Part shown: positions 1 to 5,998 of the stretch, piece after piece | Numbering within the stretch: position 1 is the first letter of the stretch | How the letters are laid out: each line of letters begins with the position of its first letter | NCBI GenBank assembly: GCA_023457135.1 | Contig: JAEWMO010000041.1 | Span: 1-8,751 of the forward strand | Direction: 5' to 3' | From: Methanobacteriota archaeon | Lineage (GTDB): Archaea; Halobacteriota; Methanomicrobia; Methanomicrobiales; Methanoculleaceae | Length of the DNA stretch: 8,751 bases | Notes under the pieces: generated by a model | What the model was told of the DNA's origin: nothing | Database searches by the model: none | The model's input: only the letters and a program-made list of their open reading frames with translations | Program-made: the position numbers and the translations under genes

Positions 1-186
1 GTCGCGGGCGGCCTCGGCCTCCTCCTCGGCCGGGAACTCATCGCCGAGTGGTACGGAAGAGGCGATGCCGCCGCCCGTGCGGTGCCTCTCGCCGGCCTCT
101 TTCTCCGTATCGTCGTCCCGCTCCTCGTGGCTGCGGCGGCCGTGGAGGCATTTATTACGCCGGCAATCCTAAGTATGATAGCTTAG
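1..186 (+). CDS. SpoIIM-family (DUF95) membrane protein, C-terminal fragment
   Basis: The first reading frame is open from the left edge to a TAG at 184-186, giving the last 61 residues of a protein whose start lies outside the window. The fragment begins with a small-residue hydrophobic run (VAGGLGLLLG), has a polar stretch with ELIAEWYGRGD, and ends with a long hydrophobic helix followed by VEAFITPAIL. An acidic residue followed by AFITP near the C-terminus is typical of the stage II sporulation protein M (DUF95) family, integral membrane proteins also common in non-sporulating archaea, where their role is unknown. The proS start lies 32 bases further on, on the same strand, so the two could be co-transcribed. 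The family call rests on a short tail and is moderately secure. Confidence 0.7.
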   Translation, partial: VAGGLGLLLGRELIAEWYGRGDAAARAVPLAGLFLRIVVPLLVAAAAVEAFITPAILSMIA

Positions 187-204
187 GGCTACAGTCAAAT
201 TTTT

Positions 205-209
205 GAGGT
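205..209 (+). promoter_or_regulatory. Ribosome binding site of proS
   Basis: GAGGT lies 9 bases ahead of the ATG at 219 and matches the archaeal Shine-Dalgarno core. It supports that ATG as the proS start. Confidence 0.7.
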
Positions 210-218
210 ACGAGACGG

Positions 219-1652
219 ATGGAAGACGATACAGGCGCACTCCCCCGGAAAGAGAGTTTTTCCGAGTGGTATAATGAGATACTCTGGCGAGCCGAGATCA
301 TGGACGTCCGCTACCCGGTCAAGGGGCTCTACGTCTGGTACCCCCACGGGTTCGGCATCCGGAAGCGTGCATACGGGATACTCCGGGACCTGATGGACCG
401 CGACCATGCCGAGACGATGTTCCCCCTCCTGATCCCCAGGACCGAGTTCATGAAAGAGGCCGAGCACATCAAGGGCTTCGAGGACGAGGTCTACTGGGTC
501 ACCCACGGGGGGACGAGCGAACTCGATGTGCCGCTCGCTCTCCGGCCCACGAGCGAGACCGCCATCTACCCGATGTACTCGCTCTGGATCCGGTCCCACA
601 CGGACCTGCCCCTGAAACTCTACCAGATCGTCAATACGTTCCGCTACGAGACGAAGCACACCCGCCCGCTCATCCGCCTCCGCGAGATTACGTCGTTTAA
701 AGAGGCGCACACCGTGCACGCGACGTGGGAGGAAGCGGCGGAGCAGGTCGAGGTCGCGCTCGACCTCTACAAGGAGTTCTACGACAGCCTCCGGGTGCCC
801 GTGATCATATCCCGCCGGCCGAACTGGGACAAGTTCCCCGGCGCCGACTACACCATCGCAGTCGATACCATCATGCCTGATGGGAAGACGCTCCAGATCG
901 GGACGGCGCATATGCTCGGCGACCACTTCTCACGCACCTACGACATCACCTACGAGGACGCGAACGGGGAGCGGCAGTATGCCTACCAGACCTGCTACGG
1001 TATCTCCGAGCGGTCGATCGCGGCCACGATCAGCGTCCACGGCGACGACAAAGGGCTCGTCCTGCCGCCGGAGGTTGCGCCGATAGAGATCGTCATCGTC
1101 CCGATCATCGTCGGGAAGCGGCGCGACGAGGTGCTTGCAGCGGCCGCGGAACTTGAGAAGGATCTCCGCAACGCCGGCTTCGTCGTGAAACTGGACACCC
1201 GGGATATGCGGCCGGGCGCGAAGTACTACCACTGGGAGATGCGCGGTGTCCCGCTGCGGGTCGAGATCGGGCCCCGCGACATCGACGCGAACACGGTCGT
1301 CGCCGTCACCCGGACGGGCAAAAAGACCACACTGGACCGGCGCGGCGTCGTCGAGGGGGTCAACTCCGTCCTTGCAGAGTTCGGCCGGGAGATCTGGCAG
1401 GCGGCACGGCAGACGATGGCAGATAAGATTGCCCTGACCGAGACGCTCGAGGCGACCGCCGAAGCCGTGAAGACGGGGGTCGCGGTCGTTCACTGGTGCG
1501 GATCGCAGGAATGTGCAGAAAAGATCGAGGCGGCGGTGGATGCGAGCATCCTCGGGTCCGAAATCCGTTCGGACCTGATCACCGTCTCTGACGGCCCGTG
1601 TATCGCCTGTGGCGGGAAGGGCACGTCGGCTCTTGTTGCCCGGACCTACTGA
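219..1652 (+). CDS. proS: Prolyl-tRNA synthetase, archaeal type (class IIa)
   Basis: This 477-residue cytoplasmic enzyme charges tRNA-Pro with proline using ATP. The length and order are those of the archaeal/eukaryotic-type ProRS, which lacks the bacterial editing insertion. Visible landmarks are the TSE loop of the proline/ATP site (residues 111-113, within RPTSETAIYP), class II motif 2 (about 141-165, FRYETKHTRP then REITSFKEAHT), motif 3 (GISERSIAAT, 261-270), an anticodon-binding domain from about 288 (IEIVIVPII), and a C-terminal zinc-type domain with C427, C432, C461 and C464. The chain ends in tyrosine (VARTY), as is usual for this group. The ATG at 219 has a good Shine-Dalgarno. The gene may be read on from the SpoIIM-like gene 32 bases upstream. 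It faces the zinc-ribbon gene, with one base between the two stops. The identification is firm. Confidence 0.97.
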   Translation: MEDDTGALPRKESFSEWYNEILWRAEIMDVRYPVKGLYVWYPHGFGIRKRAYGILRDLMDRDHAETMFPLLIPRTEFMKEAEHIKGFEDEVYWVTHGGTSELDVPLALRPTSETAIYPMYSLWIRSHTDLPLKLYQIVNTFRYETKHTRPLIRLREITSFKEAHTVHATWEEAAEQVEVALDLYKEFYDSLRVPVIISRRPNWDKFPGADYTIAVDTIMPDGKTLQIGTAHMLGDHFSRTYDITYEDANGERQYAYQTCYGISERSIAATISVHGDDKGLVLPPEVAPIEIVIVPIIVGKRRDEVLAAAAELEKDLRNAGFVVKLDTRDMRPGAKYYHWEMRGVPLRVEIGPRDIDANTVVAVTRTGKKTTLDRRGVVEGVNSVLAEFGREIWQAARQTMADKIALTETLEATAEAVKTGVAVVHWCGSQECAEKIEAAVDASILGSEIRSDLITVSDGPCIACGGKGTSALVARTY

Positions 1653-1653
1653 T

Positions 1654-2109
1654 TCAGCAGGACGGGCAGATATACGTTTTCGGGTGCTCGGGGGACGAGA
1701 TGTCCCCGGAGATCACCGCTTTTCCGCCGGAGATGAATATCCGGCCGCATGTTGCGCACCGTTTGGGGACCAGCCGCTCCCAGCGGCTCATCGGAACTTC
1801 CAGAGAAAATTGCATCTTCTCCGCGTCGGCGGGGTTGCACTCGGCGAGCTCCTCGTACCGGGAAAGGACCTGCATGACCTGAAACGGGTTTGCTCCTCTG
1901 TTGCAGAACTGCCTGAAGACGAAGAGCTGGAAGATCATCCATCCCAGGTCGGAGCGTTCGAGGGTCTCCTCATATTCGCTGCACGTCCCGTCATCTTCAT
2001 CGAGGGAATACCCACAGAGGGGGCAGCGCCCGCCCACGAGTTCGTCCAGGAAGACCTCTTCATGGCAGCTCGGACAGGTGGTGTGGGGGGTATGCATTCT
2101 GGAAGTCAT
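1654..2109 (-). CDS. Hypothetical protein with two zinc ribbons
   Basis: This 151-residue protein is of unknown function. It has four CxxC pairs: C12/C15 and C29/C32 form an N-terminal zinc ribbon (CPSC and CPLC), and C118/C121 and C148/C151 form a second one (CATC and CPSC). The final cysteine is the last residue of the protein. Between them, about residues 45-110 are acidic and then rich in hydrophobic and helical residues (WMIFQLFVFRQF), with the look of a folded helical middle domain. There is no signal peptide, so a cytoplasmic role is likely; nucleic-acid or protein binding is possible but not shown. The ATG at 2107-2109 is preferred because GAGG (2121-2124 on the complementary strand) lies 11 bases ahead of it; a second Met at residue 5 has no such site. 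The stop is one base from the proS stop. It is a real gene by its cysteine pattern, but I do not recognise a named family. Confidence 0.82.
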   Translation of the reverse strand: MTSRMHTPHTTCPSCHEEVFLDELVGGRCPLCGYSLDEDDGTCSEYEETLERSDLGWMIFQLFVFRQFCNRGANPFQVMQVLSRYEELAECNPADAEKMQFSLEVPMSRWERLVPKRCATCGRIFISGGKAVISGDISSPEHPKTYICPSC

Positions 2110-2453
2110 GGTTGTACTGGCCTCATAACCTTCTACCTTTCAGGGACACAGGGCTGACGCCCCATGCCCTTGAAAGCATTCCACGCAAGGATGCGCGGTC
2201 TCTACGATGTCCTGAGGTTTTACTACGTATTGCGCTCGTGGTGCTCTTATACGTGTCGAATGGGGCGCCCGGATTGCGTTGCCCTGCAGCCTCCGGGTAT
2301 CGGGACGCCCGGGGCGGTCCGCGGGCCGGTGCCGGTGTGCGAGCTCCCTCCCCGGCGGGACTTCCGGCCTCCTCCCCTGCTCCTGCCGGACTGCAGCCGG
2401 CCAGAATCTCTCCTCTCCGCCGTATCGGGGCGCCATCCGGGCCGGGCGGCAGG
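2110..2453. other. Intergenic region without a supported gene
   Basis: These 344 bases separate the divergent zinc-ribbon and DUF362 genes. Frames are open on both strands, but their translations are low-complexity Arg/Pro/Gly sequence and resemble no family I know. The left part is fairly AT-containing; from about 2261 it becomes very GC-rich with pyrimidine-rich tracts. It holds an inverted repeat (ACGTAT at 2225-2230, ATACGT at 2249-2254), an 8-base palindrome GGGCGCCC (2263-2270) and a near-perfect 13-base direct repeat (2297-2309 and 2422-2434). No tRNA or other known RNA was recognised. Confidence 0.6.
2297..2434 (+). repeat. 13-base direct repeat pair, 125 bases apart
   Basis: GTATCGGGACGCC at 2297-2309 recurs as GTATCGGGGCGCC at 2422-2434, a 12 of 13 match. 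The second copy lies about 20 bases ahead of the probable TATA box of the DUF362 gene. In DNA this GC-rich a chance match is possible, so a regulatory role is only a suggestion. Confidence 0.4.
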
Positions 2454-2461
2454 TTTTTTAT
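2454..2461 (+). promoter_or_regulatory. Probable TATA box of the DUF362 gene
   Basis: TTTTTTAT stands out in otherwise GC-rich DNA. Its centre lies about 26 bases before the ATG at 2484, the usual archaeal distance from TATA box to transcription start. No Shine-Dalgarno lies between it and that ATG, so a leaderless transcript starting at or next to the ATG is inferred. Confidence 0.6.
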
Positions 2462-2483
2462 GTTGGGCAGGCACTCTGCGCGC

Positions 2484-3461
2484 ATGGCATCTCCAGCGGC
2501 ATCGGAAGTCTACATCATCGACGCATCGGATCGCGATCACGCCGTAAGAACGCTCTGGAGCGAGGCCGGCCCGGCCTCCCTCGACGGGAAGAGCGTCGCG
2601 GTCAAGGCGAACTTCAACAGCGACGACCCCTTCCCGGCGACGACCCACCCCGCTATGCTGGAGGCGCTCCTCGGCCGGGTTCGTGATGCCGGCGCCCGGT
2701 CGATCGTGCTCGGGGAGAGGAGCGGAATGGGAAAGACGCGCGTGGTGCTGGAGAATCGGGGAGCTGCCGGGGTCGCGGCCCGGGCCGGGGTGGAGGTGGC
2801 GGTGCTCGACGAGCTCGGCCCCCGGGACTGGGAGGCGATCCCGCCCGACGGTCTCTCCTGGGAGCGGGGGTTCCTGGTCGCCCGCCCGTTCAGGGAGGCG
2901 GAGGCGGTCATCCAGACCTGCTGCCTGAAGACCCACCGGTTCGGCGGGCATGTCTCCCTCTCCCTGAAGAATATGGTCGGGGCCGTGGCGGCGAGGGACC
3001 CGGGAGGCGGCTACAACTACATGGCGGAGCTGCACTCTTCGCCGCACCAGCGGAGGATGATCGCCGAGATCAACCGATCCGTCCCCTGCGACCTCGCCGT
3101 CATGGACGCGACGGAGGGGTTCTCGAAGGGCGGTCCCGAGCAGGGCACCCGGATTGCCCCGAACGTCATCCTCGCGAGCACCGACCGGGTCGCCCTCGAC
3201 GCTGCCGGGATCGCCCTCCTGCGGCTCTACGGCTCGACGCCGGAGGTGATGCGGGGCCGGATCTTTGAGATGGACCAGATCGCCCGGGCTACGGAGCTCG
3301 GCATCGGCGTTAAGTCGGCGGTGGACCTCAGGCTGGTCGCGCTCGACTCCGGGAGCAAAGACCTCGTCCTCGATATGCGGCGGATTCTCGACGGGACTGC
3401 AGAGGGCTTCAGAAGAAGAGATGCTCTAGCAGGATCCGGAGGCCGATCCCGATCAGGATGA
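2484..3461 (+). CDS. DUF362-domain protein
   Basis: This 325-residue protein has an uncharacterised DUF362 domain over nearly its full length. Typical stretches are KANFNS followed by TTHP (41-55), GERSGMG (77-83), TCCLKTHRFGGHVSLSLKNM (145-164, with the cysteine pair C146-C147), DLAVMDATEGFSKGG (203-217) and ASTDRVALDAAG (231-242). Many DUF362 proteins also carry a ferredoxin-like domain; here no CxxCxxC cluster is present, so this is the short form. It has no signal peptide or membrane segment and is probably cytoplasmic. The frame is open upstream to about 2112, but that part is low-complexity and lies ahead of the TATA box. I chose the ATG at 2484 because it fits a leaderless start; the ATG at 2460 (eight residues longer) overlaps the TATA box. 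The last 53 bases overlap the 3' end of mntP. The biochemical role is unknown. Confidence 0.88.
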   Translation: MASPAASEVYIIDASDRDHAVRTLWSEAGPASLDGKSVAVKANFNSDDPFPATTHPAMLEALLGRVRDAGARSIVLGERSGMGKTRVVLENRGAAGVAARAGVEVAVLDELGPRDWEAIPPDGLSWERGFLVARPFREAEAVIQTCCLKTHRFGGHVSLSLKNMVGAVAARDPGGGYNYMAELHSSPHQRRMIAEINRSVPCDLAVMDATEGFSKGGPEQGTRIAPNVILASTDRVALDAAGIALLRLYGSTPEVMRGRIFEMDQIARATELGIGVKSAVDLRLVALDSGSKDLVLDMRRILDGTAEGFRRRDALAGSGGRSRSG

Positions 3462-3969
3462 CGCCGCCGAGGATTCCTGCCTTCTCCCCGATAATATGGC
3501 CGAACGAACTTCCGATGAAGACGCCGGCTGCCGAGAAGGCAAACGTTACGGCGCCGATCGTGAGCACCGGGAGGAGGATCGGGGTATCCAGGACGGCGAA
3601 GGTGATGCCGACGGCGAGCGCGTCAATGCTGGTCGCGACGGCAAGCAGGAGGAGCATTGCAACGCCTCCGTTTGAAAACTGCACGCTCTCGCCCTCTCCC
3701 CGCACCGCCTCGAGGATCATCTTCCCGCCGATCAGGGCAAGGAGGAGGAAGGCGATCCAGGGAGCATAGGCCGCGGTGAACGAGGCGAGGCTCACCCCGC
3801 CGAGCCAGCCGAGCACCGGCATCCCGGCCTGGAACCCGCCGAAGAGCGCTCCGATGATGAGCGCCCACCGGGCCCGCCCCTCCCGCAGGGCGGCACCGCC
3901 GCTGATCGAGACGGCAAATGCGTCCATCGCAAGCCCGACGGCGAGGAGGAGGGTCGTTGCGAACTCCAT
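3409..3969 (-). CDS. mntP: Manganese efflux pump MntP
   Basis: This 186-residue integral membrane protein exports Mn2+ and protects against manganese excess. It has the usual MntP length and the family's internal duplication: two similar halves of three membrane helices each. The first half carries GLAMDAFAVSISGG (12-25) with D16, and the second carries ATSIDALAVGITFA (112-125) with D116; membrane aspartates in these motifs are known to matter for transport in characterised MntP. Helices run at roughly 3-25, 36-58, 66-89, 102-125, 130-153 and 165-182, with a charged loop at 89-100. The ATG at 3967-3969 has only a weak upstream TGAG, so a short-leader transcript is possible. It is divergent from the agmatine fusion gene across 94 bases holding an 18-base palindrome. 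Its 3' end overlaps the DUF362 gene. The family assignment is firm; the substrate is inferred from the family. Confidence 0.93.
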   Translation of the reverse strand: MEFATTLLLAVGLAMDAFAVSISGGAALREGRARWALIIGALFGGFQAGMPVLGWLGGVSLASFTAAYAPWIAFLLLALIGGKMILEAVRGEGESVQFSNGGVAMLLLLAVATSIDALAVGITFAVLDTPILLPVLTIGAVTFAFSAAGVFIGSSFGHIIGEKAGILGGVILIGIGLRILLEHLFF

Positions 3970-3993
3970 TGCTCATGAATATTGGAGACGGCG

Positions 3994-4011
3994 CGGGATA
4001 ACGGTATCCCG
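3994..4011. promoter_or_regulatory. Operator-like palindrome between mntP and the agmatine fusion gene
   Basis: CGGGATA (3994-4000) and TATCCCG (4005-4011) are perfect reverse complements separated by four bases. The site ends 6 bases before the TATA box of the rightward gene and sits 25-42 bases ahead of the mntP ATG, where a leftward core promoter would be expected. That position suits a dimeric regulator controlling one or both genes. The regulator is unknown, and a chance palindrome cannot be excluded. Confidence 0.5.
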
Positions 4012-4017
4012 GGGGTT

Positions 4018-4024
4018 GATATAA
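4018..4024 (+). promoter_or_regulatory. Probable TATA box of the agmatine fusion gene
   Basis: GATATAA is the best TATA-like element in this divergent region. A start site about 26 bases downstream, near 4047, would give a short leader containing the GGAGTG at 4049-4054 ahead of the ATG at 4064. Confidence 0.55.
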
Positions 4025-4048
4025 GACGCTGGAGTGCCCTATCGATAC

Positions 4049-4054
4049 GGAGTG
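4049..4054 (+). promoter_or_regulatory. Ribosome binding site deciding the start of the fusion gene
   Basis: GGAGTG lies 9 bases ahead of the ATG at 4064 but 0 and 3 bases ahead of the ATGs at 4055 and 4058. It therefore favours 4064 over the other starts, including the GTG at 4034. Confidence 0.5.
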
Positions 4055-4063
4055 ATGATGGAG

Positions 4064-5998
4064 ATGAGCACACAGAAGATCGGCCTCATCCAGACGGCGG
4101 TCGGCGGCGACCCCGACCGCAACCTGGCCCGCACCCTGGAACTCGCGCGACAGGCCATCGCCGGGGGTGCCCGGATCCTCTGCCTGCAGGAACTCTACCG
4201 GACCCCTTACTTCCCGCAGTACGAGAAGACGGACGCCTCCGCATTTGCCGAGACGATCCCCGGCCCCTCGACCGACGCCTTCGCGGCGCTCGCACGGGAG
4301 CACGGCGTGGTGATCATCGTGCCGCTCTACGAGCGGACCGAATCGGGCGAATATTACAACACGGCGGTGGTGATCGATGCGGACGGGCGGCTGCTCCCTC
4401 CCTACCGGAAGGTGCACGTCCCCTACGACCCGCTCTTCTACGAGAAGTCCTACTTCCGGCCGGGTGACCGATACCGCGTCTACGACACCCGTTACGCCCG
4501 GATCGCCGTGCTCATCTGCTACGACCAGTGGTTCCCGGAGGCCGCACGGGCGGTCGCGCTGAAGGGTGCGGAGATCATCTTCTACCCGACCGCCATCGGC
4601 CGGATCGCCGGGGAAGAGCCTCCCGAAGGCGACTGGCGCGAGGCGTGGGAGACGATGCAGCGGGGCCACGCGATAGCAAACAGCGTCCACGTCGCCGCCG
4701 TCAACCGCGTCGGCGACGAGGGGGATATCCGGTTCTTCGGGAGTTCGTTCGTCGCCGACGCCTTCGGCAACGTCCTCGCCCGGGCCGGCGAGACCAATGA
4801 GGAGATTCTCGTCGTCGAGGTCGACCTCTCGATGAACGAGGCCGTCCGGGAAGGCTGGGGCTTCTTCCGGAACCGGCGACCGGAGACCTACGGGGTGCTC
4901 ACCCGGAGGCTCCCGGCGGGAAAGACCCCCGCGGGGTCCGGCTACCGCATGCCGGCGGAGTGGGAACCGCACGATGCCGTCTGGCTCTCCTGGCCCCACG
5001 ACCGGGAGACGTTCCCGGACCTCGCCGCGGTGGAGCGGGCCTATATCGAGATCATCGCGGCGCTCCGGGGCTCCGAGACCGTCAACCTCCTCGTAACCGG
5101 TGATGCGATGCGCACCCGGGTCGAGGCGATGCTGGAGGAGGAGGGCATCGATACGGAGGGCATCAGGTTCCACATCGCCGATTATGCCGATGTCTGGTTC
5201 CGCGACTACGGGCCGACGTTCGTGGTCGATGAAAAGACCGGGAACCTCGCGATGGTGCACTGGACGTTCAATGCCTGGGGGGAGAAGTACCCGGAGCTGA
5301 TGGAGGATACCGGGATACCGCTCGTGATGAACCTTGAAATGGCCCTTCCCGTCTTCACGCCGGAGATTGTCCTTGAGGGCGGCTCGGTCGAGGTGAACGG
5401 TTGCGGCACGGTGCTGGTGACGGAGGCGTGCCTCCTGAACCCGAACCGGAACCCGCACCTCTCGCGGTCGGAGATCGAGGGCTACCTGGAGGCCTACCTC
5501 GGTGCCGATCACGTCATCTGGCTGAAGCATGGGATCGCCGGCGACGATACTGACGGCCACATCGACGATATCGCCCGGTTTGTGGACGCAAAAACCGTCC
5601 TCTGCGCCGTCGAAGAGAACGAGGACGACGAGAACTACGCCGTCCTGCAGGAGAACCTCGCGACCCTCCGTTCATCGACCGACCAGGACGGCAACCCCCT
5701 CCGGGTCGTCCCGCTTCCGATGCCGGGGAGGATCGGCGGCGAGGACCGGTTGCCGGCGAGTTACGCGAACTTCTATATCGGGAATACCGTCGTGCTGGTG
5801 CCGGTCTTCGGGCACCCGAACGACGAGGTCGCGCTCACCCGGATCCGGGGGTTCTTCCCGGACCGCGAGGTCGTCGGGATCGACTGCACGGCGATGGTGG
5901 AGGGGTTCGGCGCGATCCACTGCATCAGCCAGCAGCAGCCGTCACCCGTGCCGGGCCTCACCTGCCCGGAGGAAGAAAGCGCATCACGAGAGGGATGA
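4064..5998 (+). CDS. aguB-aguA: Fused N-carbamoylputrescine amidase / agmatine deiminase
   Basis: This 644-residue protein joins two consecutive polyamine enzymes. Residues 1 to about 280 are a nitrilase-superfamily N-carbamoylputrescine amidase (AguB) with the triad E43 (LCLQELYRTPYF), K116 (PYRKVHVPYDP) and C152 (LICYDQWFPEA); it converts N-carbamoylputrescine to putrescine, CO2 and ammonia. Residues about 296 to 626 are an agmatine deiminase (AguA), pentein fold, with VWFRDYGP (D381), EGGSVEVNGCGT, LNPNRNP, DDTDGHIDDI (H499, D501) and the catalytic cysteine C620 in GAIHCISQQQ; it converts agmatine to N-carbamoylputrescine and ammonia. Each half has about the length of the free enzyme, and a linker rich in P, A and G (about 281-295) joins them. 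No stop separates them, and no Shine-Dalgarno stands close to the internal M296, where a free AguA would begin. No signal peptide is seen, so it is probably cytoplasmic. Starts at 4034 (GTG), 4055 and 4058 are possible. The last 41 bases overlap the TMEM175 gene. Confidence 0.93.
   Translation: MSTQKIGLIQTAVGGDPDRNLARTLELARQAIAGGARILCLQELYRTPYFPQYEKTDASAFAETIPGPSTDAFAALAREHGVVIIVPLYERTESGEYYNTAVVIDADGRLLPPYRKVHVPYDPLFYEKSYFRPGDRYRVYDTRYARIAVLICYDQWFPEAARAVALKGAEIIFYPTAIGRIAGEEPPEGDWREAWETMQRGHAIANSVHVAAVNRVGDEGDIRFFGSSFVADAFGNVLARAGETNEEILVVEVDLSMNEAVREGWGFFRNRRPETYGVLTRRLPAGKTPAGSGYRMPAEWEPHDAVWLSWPHDRETFPDLAAVERAYIEIIAALRGSETVNLLVTGDAMRTRVEAMLEEEGIDTEGIRFHIADYADVWFRDYGPTFVVDEKTGNLAMVHWTFNAWGEKYPELMEDTGIPLVMNLEMALPVFTPEIVLEGGSVEVNGCGTVLVTEACLLNPNRNPHLSRSEIEGYLEAYLGADHVIWLKHGIAGDDTDGHIDDIARFVDAKTVLCAVEENEDDENYAVLQENLATLRSSTDQDGNPLRVVPLPMPGRIGGEDRLPASYANFYIGNTVVLVPVFGHPNDEVALTRIRGFFPDREVVGIDCTAMVEGFGAIHCISQQQPSPVPGLTCPEEESASREG

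Noticed and set aside
195..1493. Two long - strand frames opposite proS (243 and 187 codons)
   Set aside because: They are antisense shadows of a firmly identified synthetase and show no domain of their own.
1691..1707. Hairpin GGGGAC-N5-GTCCCC 39 bases after the proS stop, considered as a terminator
   Set aside because: No T-run follows it on the + strand, and it lies in well-formed coding sequence for the second zinc ribbon.
2251..2275. TCGAA within GC-rich flanks, considered as a tRNA T-arm
   Set aside because: No matching acceptor, D-arm or anticodon stem could be found around it.
2112..2483. N-terminal extension of the DUF362 protein by 124 residues
   Set aside because: The translation is Pro/Ala/Arg-rich without similarity to the family, and it spans the likely TATA box.
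2140..2485. Small - strand frames in the intergenic region, one ending with a CVEC motif
   Set aside because: One CxxC is not enough, the rest is Arg/Pro-rich, and no ribosome site or family likeness was seen.
3623..5560. 645-codon open frame on the - strand opposite the agmatine fusion gene and mntP
   Set aside because: Its translation is Arg/Val/Asp/His-rich antisense sequence without family features. The opposite frame holds conserved catalytic motifs along its whole length. Long antisense frames are expected in GC-rich coding DNA.
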